Below are positions 33,755 to 42,068 of a stretch of DNA of 52,877 bases, in pieces (within the stretch, counting starts at the first letter, position 1; each line of letters starts with the position of its first letter). Below the pieces are notes generated by a model. That model was not told where the DNA came from, ran no database searches, and worked only from the letters and a program-made list of their open reading frames with translations. Source of the DNA: an uncultured Collinsella sp. GTDB taxonomy: Bacteria > Actinomycetota > Coriobacteriia > Coriobacteriales > Coriobacteriaceae. The stretch lies in contig CABRYP010000013.1 in NCBI GenBank assembly GCA_902475245.1, positions 1 through 52,877 of the forward strand. Reading direction: 5' to 3'. The translations under genes and the position numbers were made by a program.

Positions 33755-35335
33755 ATGGACGAGAGAATCAAATCGATAATCCACAAAGCTGTTGATGATG
33801 CCGGGCGTTATCCGTTTCTCTTCATCGGCTCTGGCCTCTCCCGTCGTTACTGCGGCACGCCGGGATGGGAGGGGCTGCTTTCGGATATCTGCGCCGAGGT
33901 GCTTGACGACCCATATGCCTTCGCGCGCTTCAAGAGCCAGGCGAAGATTGCTGTCCAGAACGGCGAGGTCGAGTCCGAACTGCCGTACGTTGCCACGCTC
34001 ATGGAAAGCGAAGTAAACCACGAGCTCTTTGCATCGGATGAATTCGCTGCCTTCCGCGAAGATCACAGTGACGAGCTTACCGGGGACGCTTCGCCCATGA
34101 AGATCTACGTCGCAGATAAGATCGCGAGAGCTCGTCTCGTCGAGAGCGCCGAAACTGAGAAGCTGGCGAAGGCGGGCAGGGAAAAAGTTGCCGGCATCAT
34201 CACCACGAATTATGACTGTATGTGTGAGACCCTATTCCCTGGTTTCACGACCTACGTCGGAGAAAGCGACCTCCTGTTCTCTGACCAGGCTTTCTCTCAG
34301 GAGATATACAAGATCCATGGCTCAGTCTCGAGGGCGGGAAGCATCGTCCTGACCAGCGCTGACTATGCGGAGTTCGCGCAGAAGAGGAAGTATCTCTCGG
34401 CGAAGCTGCTCACCCTCTTCGTCGAGTATCCCGTCATCTTCCTCGGTTATTCGATTCAAGACGAGAACATCAGGTCGATACTGGGTGACATCTGCGAATG
34501 CCTACCAGATGACAAGTTCAAACGGCTGGGCAAGCGGCTCATCTTCGTTCAGCACGCAACCGACACCTCTGTTGGCGAGATTGCTATGAGTTTCGGTGGC
34601 CGTACGCTTTCGATGACGAAGATCACCACGGATGACTTCGAGTCGATCTACGATGCGATGCGCAGCTTCCGGAAAATGTATAGCACGCGATTTATCCGCG
34701 AGTTGAGGGGCAGCGTGTTCAGGCTTGCGGAGCATATCGACCCGAGTTCCGACATCATCGTCTCAGGGATAGACAATGTCCTCAACGACCTTGACCCGGA
34801 CCAGAAGATCGTCATCGGCCTGTCGGTGTCACCAAGTAGCATCGGAAAGCCGATTTCACCTGAAGATATCTTCGAGGACATCGTGCTCGATAACCTTCGC
34901 TATGACCCAAAGTTCATCGTCGAGAACTACCTCAACATGTACGTGCGCCAACGGCCCAACAACATGCCTGTCTTCAAGTACACGCGCGGACTCGGTGGAG
35001 AGGTCGGTAAGGACATAGCGACTTATCTCCCAACGCTCACCTCGATTGATAGCTATCGAAGCGAAACGTTCCGCAAATCGATGCCTGCGACTCGTCGCAG
35101 ATTCGAAGGGTCGCTGAGCATAAAGGGCCTTGCGAATGCATGCGCGCCAAAGAGCCCGTTCGCGTTCATCCCGTGCCTTTCAGAGGAAGAGATGGACGTC
35201 GACGACTTGGAAGCGTTGCTGAAGCGGGCACTGGCTGACGTGGGAAACGACCCTGCCAAGAAGAGGGCTCTGTTGAAAGATTCGCATTATCGGAAGTGCG
35301 TCCGCATCTACGACTTCTTGCGCTATGGAAAGTAG
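33755..35335 (+). CDS. SIR2-domain defence protein (predicted NAD-cleaving effector)
   Basis: 526 residues. The SIR2-like Rossmann domain (~1-290) shows FLFIGSGLSRRY (~21-32), GIITTNYDCMCE (~148-159, the T-N-x-D motif), KIHGSV with the catalytic His (~190) and VIFLGYSIQDENIR (~230-243). The remaining ~240 residues have no named domain and may sense infection. Stand-alone SIR2 proteins of this class deplete NAD+ during phage infection. The start at 33755 has AGGAGG seven nt upstream. It follows the R2 remnant in the same orientation, suggesting it was once the last gene of another R-M operon. Regulation unknown. Confidence 0.85.
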   Translation: MDERIKSIIHKAVDDAGRYPFLFIGSGLSRRYCGTPGWEGLLSDICAEVLDDPYAFARFKSQAKIAVQNGEVESELPYVATLMESEVNHELFASDEFAAFREDHSDELTGDASPMKIYVADKIARARLVESAETEKLAKAGREKVAGIITTNYDCMCETLFPGFTTYVGESDLLFSDQAFSQEIYKIHGSVSRAGSIVLTSADYAEFAQKRKYLSAKLLTLFVEYPVIFLGYSIQDENIRSILGDICECLPDDKFKRLGKRLIFVQHATDTSVGEIAMSFGGRTLSMTKITTDDFESIYDAMRSFRKMYSTRFIRELRGSVFRLAEHIDPSSDIIVSGIDNVLNDLDPDQKIVIGLSVSPSSIGKPISPEDIFEDIVLDNLRYDPKFIVENYLNMYVRQRPNNMPVFKYTRGLGGEVGKDIATYLPTLTSIDSYRSETFRKSMPATRRRFEGSLSIKGLANACAPKSPFAFIPCLSEEEMDVDDLEALLKRALADVGNDPAKKRALLKDSHYRKCVRIYDFLRYGK

Positions 35336-35338
35336 GAA

Positions 35339-35400
35339 GTCCCCCAACCTTCACCAATAGTCCGGGCAACGGCATCCGAACCTAGATCCAGTTGGGGGAC
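35339..35400. repeat. 10-bp inverted repeat after the SIR2 gene
   Basis: GTCCCCCAAC (35339-35348) and GTTGGGGGAC (35391-35400) flank a 42-bp spacer starting 4 bp past the SIR2 stop. It may fold as a long terminator-like hairpin or mark an insertion edge. Confidence 0.5.
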
Positions 35401-35529
35401 ATGCTCCCGAACTATGCACGGTTTCCCGCGCAAAGCTAGTTTAGCAAAGAAATGTGGAGATTGGCGGTTGGGCGCTTGAGATTCCTGCCAACTGCCGCAC
35501 CCCTTGAATATCAACTTCATCCGAACACC

Positions 35530-35567
35530 TCCCAAATTCATCCGTACATGTACGGATGAATTTGGGA
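35530..35567. repeat. Perfect 38-bp palindrome
   Basis: 19-bp arms without a spacer, centred on the CATG at 35547-35550; the left arm begins TCCCAAATTCATCC. It is in a gene-free stretch. Such perfect palindromes can extrude as cruciforms or bind dimeric proteins. No gene start is directly downstream on either strand except a short remnant. Confidence 0.85.
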
Positions 35568-35619
35568 ATCCGATACCCTGAGGGCCGGGTCGGCCGGCCC
35601 CGGGAGATCGGAGGACGCC

Positions 35620-35706
35620 ATGTCCGGAAAGAGCGGGAAGGGCGCCGCGAGGGCGGTCCCGAGGGCCCACGGCAGGCGATCGGCGATTTCATGCAACTAC
35701 GGCTGA
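35620..35706 (+). pseudogene. 28-codon N-terminal remnant, GC-rich
   Basis: A frame beginning MSGKSGKGAARAVPRAHGRR with GGAGG five nt upstream ends after 28 codons at 35704-35706, where composition changes abruptly from very GC-rich to AT-rich. It looks like the 5' end of a gene interrupted at a junction near 35690. The family is not recognised. Confidence 0.35.
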
Positions 35707-36134
35707 AGTGTCTTTATGTGGTTCAGCGCACCCAACAGTACCGTTTGATTTCGCTCAAAGCATAAACGAAACCATGCATATATTCCCAAGGCAATCAGGC
35801 ATGGCGTCACGAAAACCCCGGCAGCGATTGAATTGTTGCCCGCCCATGCAGACAGACACCCTCCGACCGTAAGTGAGATGATCATGCTGATCACGCTGGG
35901 GGCCCAACTCGTATAATGCACCCCACTCACCGCCTGTTCGACTATTTCGCATTTCTTTTTCAGGCTAATGTCCTCATCCACTTCACCAAGAGAAAAGTCC
36001 ACTCCCGAAATTAAATCGAGCAATTCAGCCTCACTGTAGCCGCCTTCCTTGAATCTTTTAATGAAGAAACCTCCTGGTCCAGGCCCACAGATAGGACGGT
36101 TTACACGAAACAGTTCCTTATAGGCGATTCCCAT
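35697..36134 (-). CDS. Small membrane protein, function unknown
   Basis: 145 residues. A soluble N-terminal part (~1-75) is followed by two hydrophobic helices (~78-98 and ~101-122) and a short C-terminal tail. AAGGAG sits 6 nt before the ATG. AT-rich relative to core genes. No family recognised. It stands alone, with ~90 bp to the next gene on the same strand. Confidence 0.65.
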   Translation of the reverse strand: MGIAYKELFRVNRPICGPGPGGFFIKRFKEGGYSEAELLDLISGVDFSLGEVDEDISLKKKCEIVEQAVSGVHYTSWAPSVISMIISLTVGGCLSAWAGNNSIAAGVFVTPCLIALGIYAWFRLCFERNQTVLLGALNHIKTLQP

Positions 36135-36221
36135 TGTTAACTCCTTAAAGTGCAGATGCTATTTACGCTATCGTTCTATCATTTCGTCCGGACAGATTTT
36201 TATCGGACCGTCGGCAACCGT

Positions 36222-37040
36222 TCACAAGGACATCCCGTTCAGTAACTCCCCGCGCTCCTCATACCCGCGCTCGAGCTTCTTCCCAAGCTCCGCAGCGCAG
36301 CGCTTCGTTTCCTCGGCAAACAGGTCATCGATAGCCCTGTCAATCCGCGTGCAAGTCTGCCGATGCTCGTCCTTCCAGGGCAGGTTGAATCCCAAACTCG
36401 CGTCCCAATAGCCGCCGAGTTTGGCGTTAATTACTTCCTCGGGATACAGCACGTCGCGGCGAATGTCCTCAACTACATCGTCCTCGTCCATATCGCAGGC
36501 CGCATCGCCCTGCTCGAGGAACTTGCGCAGCTCCTTTTGCGCCCGGATGTTGTTCAGCATGCGAACACACACCACGGCCAAAAAGCGATAACGTTCGCAT
36601 AGATCCCACTCGCCTTCGAGCCATACGCGAAAGCCCAGCATTTCGCTCGCGGACTCATCATCCATCAGGATCAATTCCCACGGAAGCACATTGGCGAGTG
36701 CGTCCTCCCCCAGCCTTTGCACGCCGTCGCGCATAAAGATGCACGGCTCCACGTCGTAATAGCCAAAACCGTGGCCCGCATCGCGACGATTGATGACATG
36801 CTTGGGCAACAGGATGATCTTGTCGCTGGGCTCGGGATCTATCTTCCGCAGCTTTTTGACCTTGCGGCGGGCGCGCTTTAGGCTGCGTTCGCTATCGCCA
36901 CGGCCGCGGCCGTCCGGCTTGCCGCCGTATCGAAGGGCAACCTCACGCGCCAGGATCTTTGTGTCCGCAGCGCACAGCAGGTCGCTCACGGTGGGCAGGT
37001 CTTCCCACTCAATGCCATCGACGTCCCAAATCCTGTTCAT
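36222..37040 (-). CDS. Hypothetical protein of the VirD4/ClpP neighbourhood
   Basis: 272 residues from MNRIWDVDGIEW; the ATG at 37040 has AGAGG six nt upstream. The frame remains open to 37451, but that extension is the shadow of clpP. A basic segment (RSLKRARRKVKKLRK ~64-78) may contact nucleic acid. The rest is rich in acidic residues and Trp with a helical C-terminus (TRIDRAIDDLFAEETKRCAAELGKKLE). No known domain. It follows the ClpP-like gene by 74 bp on the same strand and is probably co-transcribed with it. Confidence 0.65.
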   Translation of the reverse strand: MNRIWDVDGIEWEDLPTVSDLLCAADTKILAREVALRYGGKPDGRGRGDSERSLKRARRKVKKLRKIDPEPSDKIILLPKHVINRRDAGHGFGYYDVEPCIFMRDGVQRLGEDALANVLPWELILMDDESASEMLGFRVWLEGEWDLCERYRFLAVVCVRMLNNIRAQKELRKFLEQGDAACDMDEDDVVEDIRRDVLYPEEVINAKLGGYWDASLGFNLPWKDEHRQTCTRIDRAIDDLFAEETKRCAAELGKKLERGYEERGELLNGMSL

Positions 37041-37114
37041 GTTCAACCTCTTTCTGGCTGTGAATTTACGCACTTGTTCGCCCTGCACAACGTACTTGTA
37101 AGGCATGCGCCCCG

Positions 37115-37717
37115 CTAGAGCGCCTTCTTGCTGGGCGCAATCACCTCGTCCACCAGGCCCAGCTCCAGAGCGCGCCTGGCGTTGCACCAGCAGTCGCGCT
37201 CGGTGAGCTCGTGGAACTCCTGGGTGCTCAGGTTGCCATGCTCGGCCAGCAGCTCGTCCAGCTCGGCGCGCATGGCCGCTGTATGCTGGGCCACGATCTC
37301 GATATCGGTCTGCTGCGCCATGCCCATGCCGCCCATCAGTTGGTGGATGAGCACCTGCGTGTGGCGGTACACCTGACGGTGGTCGCCGCAGGCCAAGATC
37401 ACCGCGGCCATCGAGGCCACGACGCCCTCGCCCACCGTGATCACGGGGCAATCGAGCGACTGCATGGTGTCGATGAGCGCCAGCCCCGCCGTGACGCTGC
37501 CGCCCGGGCTGTTGATGATGAGGGTGATGGGCTCGGTCGCACTTTGATGCTCCAGCACCAGCATGGACTTAATAAGGCCGTTGCAGGTCGCATCGTTGAC
37601 CTCGCCCTCCAGCAGCAGCACACGGCTGTTGAGCAGTTCGCTTGCCATATCGACAGCGGCAACACGGCCGTCCTTGGACTTCTTTATGATGCTGGGCTCA
37701 CGATACATAACGGGCAT
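37115..37717 (-). CDS. clpP: ClpP-like serine protease subunit (accessory paralogue)
   Basis: 200 residues with the ClpP fold. The catalytic triad is intact: S102 in GVVASMAAV, H125 in LIHQLMGG and D175 in TERDCW. NSPGGSVTAGLALIDTMQ (~69-86) forms the oxyanion region. ClpP normally forms a 14-subunit chamber fed by a ClpX/ClpC unfoldase. The location inside an accessory region beside a coupling-protein ATPase, away from tig/clpX, marks it as a paralogue; it could replace or mix with housekeeping ClpP or process element proteins. AGAAGGGA precedes the ATG. Unusual Cys (C180-C110-C90) are present. Confidence 0.9.
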   Translation of the reverse strand: MPVMYREPSIIKKSKDGRVAAVDMASELLNSRVLLLEGEVNDATCNGLIKSMLVLEHQSATEPITLIINSPGGSVTAGLALIDTMQSLDCPVITVGEGVVASMAAVILACGDHRQVYRHTQVLIHQLMGGMGMAQQTDIEIVAQHTAAMRAELDELLAEHGNLSTQEFHELTERDCWCNARRALELGLVDEVIAPSKKAL

Positions 37718-37753
37718 GGCAATTCCCTTCTAAACGGAATCGGTAAGGAGGCA

Positions 37754-37794
37754 AAAACTGGACCGCACGGCTTACGACTAACGGAAGCCGTGCG
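37754..37794 (-). terminator. Terminator after the VirD4-like operon
   Basis: Perfect 10-bp stem CGCACGGCTT/AAGCCGTGCG (37764-37794) with an 11-nt loop, followed on the minus strand by GTCCAG and TTTTT (37758-37754). It lies 39 bp after the coupling-protein stop and just before the ClpP-like gene, separating the two transcripts. Confidence 0.7.
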
Positions 37795-37832
37795 ACAAAA
37801 CATGCAAGATGGGGTACACAAAGCTGCAAGGG

Positions 37833-39317
37833 CTAATCCCTCAGCCACTTGGCAGCATTGGGATGATCGGCGCAAAAGTACTTCTTGGCGCGGAAGGGAC
37901 GCATGCCGGTCACCTTGACCAGGCAATCGGTGCGGGGCATAAGCCCAACCTCGCCTGGGGTCATCACGCAACCGCGCACATCTACGGCAGTGCGCTCGGC
38001 GCCCACGTACTTGGTGCCCAAAACCGACTCGCCACACAGTTCGCTTATGTAGTTCTGCGTCGCGATGTTGCTGCCGCCGCCCATATAGACCAAACTATCG
38101 CAGTTATCGAGGATGGTAAGCGCCGTGGATTTGCCGTACACGACATCGAGCTGGCTCAGCGATTGCGCACACATCAAAAAGCTAATGCCGCGACTGCGCA
38201 CAGTCGCAATGCTGCGCTCAAAATCGGGGATGCGGCCCACATTGGGAAACTCATCGAGCACAAACTGCACGCGACGCTGCAAATGGCCGCTGGGGCTGGC
38301 ATCGGCACGGCGCTGGGCAAGGTTAAACAGCTGCTTAAGGGCAACGTTCGCAAGCCATGCATTAGCCGAATCGTTGTCGCTCACCTTAAGATCGATCATG
38401 CGCTTGCCCTCGTCAATACGATCAAGACGCATCTCGTCATTCTCAAAAACGCGCATGAGCTGAGGCGTCTTAAGCCGCGAGATAGTTGCATTGAGCGTGA
38501 TCAGAATACTCTTAAGCGTCCTATCTGCCGCACCTCGAAAATCGCGATACTGCTCAACGCCATACAGATCAGCGTTCTCCGCACCAAACTTATCGAGAAA
38601 CTCCCTGGACTCCACCTCTTCTACAAGGTAGTCCAACGGGAATCGCCCCTCACCATCTCCCGTAACCTTGATGAGCGCAGCCAGTTTAAAGACGTTGTTC
38701 ATCTTAAGGTAGCGGCGCGGGGCATTGGGGTCCTCACCCGGCGTAAGGGTGCCGGCAAGGGTCTCCAGGAGGAACAGGATTCCAACAATCGCTCGAAGCA
38801 GCAGGTCGCTCGCGTTATTCCAGAACGGATCATACCTAAGGCTACGGCCGTCAGGATCGACCCCCTCCATGATTGCCGCCACTGTGGTGGGGATATCCTC
38901 GACATCCATCACGTAACGCAGAGGGTCGTATCCGGCCGACTGCTCGGGATTAACAGTATCGAGAACCGTTACCTCGTAGCCGTCCTCTTCAAAGCCTTTC
39001 CCCGTACGGCGCAGCAGCTCACCCTTGGTGTCTGTGACCACATAACAGCATTCGTGGTGATTGAGCAGGTTGGGCAAAATGAAACTCGCCGTTTTGCCGC
39101 TGCCGGTACCTCCAAAGGCAAAAACATTGTTGGACACACTCGTCTCCCAATGCTTGTCGTCCTCGTAGAACGCCACCGTGGCACCCTGCGCCAGGATCAC
39201 GTCGCGCTGCTCATCGCCGGACGACAGCGCCCGCATCTCCTCCTTAGTCGCCCACTTCTTGGTCTGATACTCCGTTTGCTGCGCGGCCTCGTAGCCGTAC
39301 ATCTTGATGACTGGCAT
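37833..39317 (-). CDS. VirD4/TraG-family coupling ATPase without N-terminal membrane anchor
   Basis: 494 residues. Typical T4CP features: KKWATKEEM (~20-28), Walker A GGTGSGKT (69-76), YVVTDTKGELLRRTG (~92), Walker B VQFVLDEFPNVGRIPDFE (~355), and the MCAQSLSQLDVVYG region. Coupling proteins bring DNA-protein substrates to a type IV secretion channel and usually have two N-terminal membrane helices; here there are none, so it either works with a separate membrane partner or acts as a soluble ATPase. It lies downstream of the 305-residue gene (37-bp gap) in one operon. No relaxase or VirB4 is in the window. Confidence 0.88.
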   Translation of the reverse strand: MPVIKMYGYEAAQQTEYQTKKWATKEEMRALSSGDEQRDVILAQGATVAFYEDDKHWETSVSNNVFAFGGTGSGKTASFILPNLLNHHECCYVVTDTKGELLRRTGKGFEEDGYEVTVLDTVNPEQSAGYDPLRYVMDVEDIPTTVAAIMEGVDPDGRSLRYDPFWNNASDLLLRAIVGILFLLETLAGTLTPGEDPNAPRRYLKMNNVFKLAALIKVTGDGEGRFPLDYLVEEVESREFLDKFGAENADLYGVEQYRDFRGAADRTLKSILITLNATISRLKTPQLMRVFENDEMRLDRIDEGKRMIDLKVSDNDSANAWLANVALKQLFNLAQRRADASPSGHLQRRVQFVLDEFPNVGRIPDFERSIATVRSRGISFLMCAQSLSQLDVVYGKSTALTILDNCDSLVYMGGGSNIATQNYISELCGESVLGTKYVGAERTAVDVRGCVMTPGEVGLMPRTDCLVKVTGMRPFRAKKYFCADHPNAAKWLRD

Positions 39318-39354
39318 GGCGTGACCCCTTTCTTGTCCGTGGCGTTAGTGGTTG

Positions 39355-40272
39355 TTAAGCAATGCGATCGTCGCCGTCGTCCTCATTGAGCTGTGCCGAG
39401 TGCGGCGACTTGGTCGCGTGACCGATCAGGCGCTCGGCCTGCGCCAGATAACTCTCGCGAGCAGCAGTTGAGACCGTTGTGTCGCCCAGGTACGCAAGCA
39501 GTGCATGGATCATCAGCTTGTCAAGCAGGTCGTAATCTTTATGATGCTTGATATTGAGGAGATAGCGATTTTCGAGTCCGTGTACTTTGTTGGTCAAATC
39601 GATTTCCATCTTTTCCTCCATGTAATAAAAAGTGTGTCGTTCGTCCAAAAGTGCCTCAAACGGGCGTTTGACGCATAACTCAAAGTTGAAACGCGGACTC
39701 GTATCGAACACGCGTCGCTGCACCTTGAGGTAGCGCTTATAAAACATGACGGCATCATCTTCATCCGCCGTAAAGCCACGCGATCCATCGCGGTGCAGCC
39801 GGTCGCATGGCTTTCTGCCATCGGTATGGCGCACGAAGGAGGACGGGATATAGGCACCCTGCTTGGTGCTGTACTTCATCCCTGTCGCAACTTCCTCGAA
39901 CAAGAGAACACCAGCCGATTTAAAGCCCGCAGTACGCCCGTGCCTAAACATACTCACCACAGTCGCTACACTGCCTATGCGGCTATCGCGCGGGGGAAAA
40001 TACAGTGGCAGCAAAGCGAGTGTCGCGGCAGTCAAAAGTTCGCGGGCCTCGTGTACATCAGCTCGATACTGCTCGGGCACCAGCCCGGGAATATCGGGCG
40101 AGCGCTCTTCCAGCACGCCAACGAGCGATTTGGCCAGGCGCTCGACGTTCTTCTCGCCGCAGTACGGACACGGAAGAGACCGTTCTACCTTTCCGTTCAT
40201 TTCGCACATGTCGCGGAGATCCTCGTCGATCGCACTGAGGAATGCCTCGTAGATGTTGTCCCGTTTCTTCAT
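39355..40272 (-). CDS. Hypothetical protein with CPYC motif, first gene of VirD4-like operon
   Basis: 305 residues. A single C-x2-C (C35-C38, LPCPYCGEKN) suggests half of a zinc ribbon, perhaps completed by dimerisation. Downstream are helical stretches and a basic segment (FVRHTDGRKPCDRLHRDGSRGF ~145-165). No known domain. It precedes the coupling ATPase by 37 bp on the same strand, so it is a likely functional partner (substrate adaptor or regulator). Divergent from the 40562 gene across 289 bp of AT-rich regulatory DNA. Confidence 0.65.
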   Translation of the reverse strand: MKKRDNIYEAFLSAIDEDLRDMCEMNGKVERSLPCPYCGEKNVERLAKSLVGVLEERSPDIPGLVPEQYRADVHEARELLTAATLALLPLYFPPRDSRIGSVATVVSMFRHGRTAGFKSAGVLLFEEVATGMKYSTKQGAYIPSSFVRHTDGRKPCDRLHRDGSRGFTADEDDAVMFYKRYLKVQRRVFDTSPRFNFELCVKRPFEALLDERHTFYYMEEKMEIDLTNKVHGLENRYLLNIKHHKDYDLLDKLMIHALLAYLGDTTVSTAARESYLAQAERLIGHATKSPHSAQLNEDDGDDRIA

Positions 40273-40561
40273 GAATGTTTCTTTCTATCCGGTTTCGGGT
40301 GTTTGGTGTAAGTCTGTTCTAAGTTTTAGAATGCTCTGAGGTATGGATGATGACAATCGACCTAACCTGCAGCTTCGTTAGTGAAATCACCCTGCTTGAT
40401 AGCGCGGTTTGCCTAAAGGCTGTGTAGCGATTGCATCAAGCAGTTGGTATTGAGTTGGTTTTGGATTGCTTCGAGGATAGCACAGTAGGCTGTTCTCGTC
40501 ATTAGAAATTTTTAAATTTATCTGCTATTATATAGCCCACTAAGAAGAAAGGGCTCTATAC
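40273..40561. promoter_or_regulatory. AT-rich divergent regulatory region
   Basis: Between the VirD4-operon start and the 40562 gene. For the plus-strand gene TTAGAA (40502-40507) and TATTAT (40526-40531) form a candidate promoter with 18-bp spacing. An inverted repeat TATATAGCCC/GGGCTCTATA (40529-40538, 40551-40560) overlaps the -10 and ends next to the start codon, covering part of the AAGAAAGGG ribosome site. A second, 9-bp repeat CTGCTTGAT/ATCAAGCAG lies at 40392-40400 and 40435-40443. Confidence 0.5.
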
Positions 40562-41995
40562 ATGCGTGAAACAACATCATTGCCACGTCTCACCGCCGCC
40601 GCCCTCTCGCGCGCGCTTAACCTAGAACAAGGCAGCCGCCTACTCACCGTTCGCCTACCTGGCGCCATCGGCTGCGAGGCGCTTCGTGAATGCTTCAGGC
40701 TGAACGGCAACGGCGTACCTAATATTTGCGAACTTGAGCCCGGCAAGCAGAACACGGGCAATGACAACGCGGCGCCGGTGTTTATCGATGCCACAGCTTG
40801 CGTTCGCAAACGTTTTCGCGAAATCAACAGCGCATGTGAGGCGCTCATTAATGATCTGGAGCCTGGCTACCTGGGCTTCTGCGATTGGGAGGCCTATCTC
40901 TGGTGCCTGTATGCACTAGCCCTCTCCGGTCGTACTCGAGCCGCCGTACTGCTGCCGTTCGAGTCTTTGGACAACGCCGAGCAGGCACGCGCGATTCTGT
41001 TGCGCGAGGGGCTCGTCGAAAGCGTCCTATATCACCCGCTCGCCGAATCTCCGATGCACGGCATGTACGCACTTATTGTATTGTCGACGGGAAATCGCAG
41101 CGTTTCATTCCGCAATGCCGCCACGCCCATGCCACGCCTTCGGTTTGCCGACGGGGCTCGCTACCCCAATCTTCCCTTGGCTTTCTCCCCTGACTGGAGC
41201 GGCATCGAGTGCGACTCACGCAAAACGGTTTCCATTGAAACCGCCGAGCTCGAAACGCGCAAGCTACTCCAACACCACGCCGCGCTCTCCAAAGGCAGGG
41301 TTGGCCTGATCTCCGTAGCTCAAAACTACAGCGCAACGCTCGGCGACAGCTTTATGCGCGTGGTGCCGTTTATGCCCCGAGACAGCACCACCTCGGATGA
41401 CATCGACGCTGTCGAGGTGCGCCGCATTTCATCTCAGGATTTCCGCAACGGCTATTTGCTGCCCAAGGATGTTGCGGAAGGCGCGTCGGAGCTGGATTCC
41501 GAACCTGTAAAGGTAAGTCCAGACGTGTTGGCTCGTTACGAGCTTCGTTGCGGCGATATCGTCATGCCGCGCATACTCGGTCGTTACGGCGCGTCGAACC
41601 TACTTGTGGTCGGCATCGATGATGCAAAGCAGCATCTAGTTGCCTCGCACAACACCACCGCCATTCGCCCGGCGATTCCAACGATGACCGACGAGGAGCG
41701 CATGGTGTATGCAGAGATGGTCGCGGCGTACCTCACCGACGGCCATGGGTCCATAGTTTTGCAGGTATTGTCCGACAATCAGTACAGCCACGCCATCCGC
41801 CCTACCGATCTGTTCGAGATCGAAGTCCCACCAGCACTCGACCCGCGTACGCGCGAGTATAGCGAATCCATCAATCGCTTTGCCGAGGTCGTAAGGGCCA
41901 AGAAACAAGCCGAGGCCGCTGTCGCCCAAGCCCAGCGCAACCTCGAAGCCGCAAAGAAGGCCGTTACTCAGGTGGTCGACCAGGCCTGTGAGTAG
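40562..41995 (+). CDS. Orphan type I R-M-like protein (HsdM-like core remnant plus HsdS-like region)
   Basis: 477 residues. Residues ~95-185 (GRTRAAVLLPFESLDNAEQARAILL and LVESVLYHPL) resemble the C-terminal half of N6-adenine methylases, but neither the SAM loop nor an (N/D)PP(Y/F) catalytic motif is present. Residues ~275-430 resemble a type I specificity half-subunit (DIVMPRILGRYG..., IVLQVLSDNQYSHAIRPTDLFEIEVP), followed by a coiled-coil C-terminus rich in Ala/Gln. No HsdR or complete HsdM is adjacent, so it cannot form a normal type I system alone. It may be a regulatory DNA-binding protein. The family assignment is tentative. Confidence 0.6.
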   Translation: MRETTSLPRLTAAALSRALNLEQGSRLLTVRLPGAIGCEALRECFRLNGNGVPNICELEPGKQNTGNDNAAPVFIDATACVRKRFREINSACEALINDLEPGYLGFCDWEAYLWCLYALALSGRTRAAVLLPFESLDNAEQARAILLREGLVESVLYHPLAESPMHGMYALIVLSTGNRSVSFRNAATPMPRLRFADGARYPNLPLAFSPDWSGIECDSRKTVSIETAELETRKLLQHHAALSKGRVGLISVAQNYSATLGDSFMRVVPFMPRDSTTSDDIDAVEVRRISSQDFRNGYLLPKDVAEGASELDSEPVKVSPDVLARYELRCGDIVMPRILGRYGASNLLVVGIDDAKQHLVASHNTTAIRPAIPTMTDEERMVYAEMVAAYLTDGHGSIVLQVLSDNQYSHAIRPTDLFEIEVPPALDPRTREYSESINRFAEVVRAKKQAEAAVAQAQRNLEAAKKAVTQVVDQACE

Positions 41996-42020
41996 CGCAT
42001 ACATAGGCAGTAGAAACGTC

Positions 42021-42059
42021 TTAAGCCGGCGGCAGGAACTAATCCTGCCGCCGGCTTAA
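42021..42059. terminator. Bidirectional hairpin between convergent genes
   Basis: A perfect 17-bp stem (TTAAGCCGGCGGCAGGA and its complement) with a 5-nt loop sits between the stops of the 40562 gene and abiEii. Stretches after it are not T-rich beyond the stem's own TTAA. Confidence 0.75.
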
Positions 42060-42068
42060 CTATCTAGC

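Noticed and set aside
37041..37451. N-terminal extension of the 36222 protein
   Set aside because: The extension is clpP read in another frame; a proper ribosome site lies before 37040.
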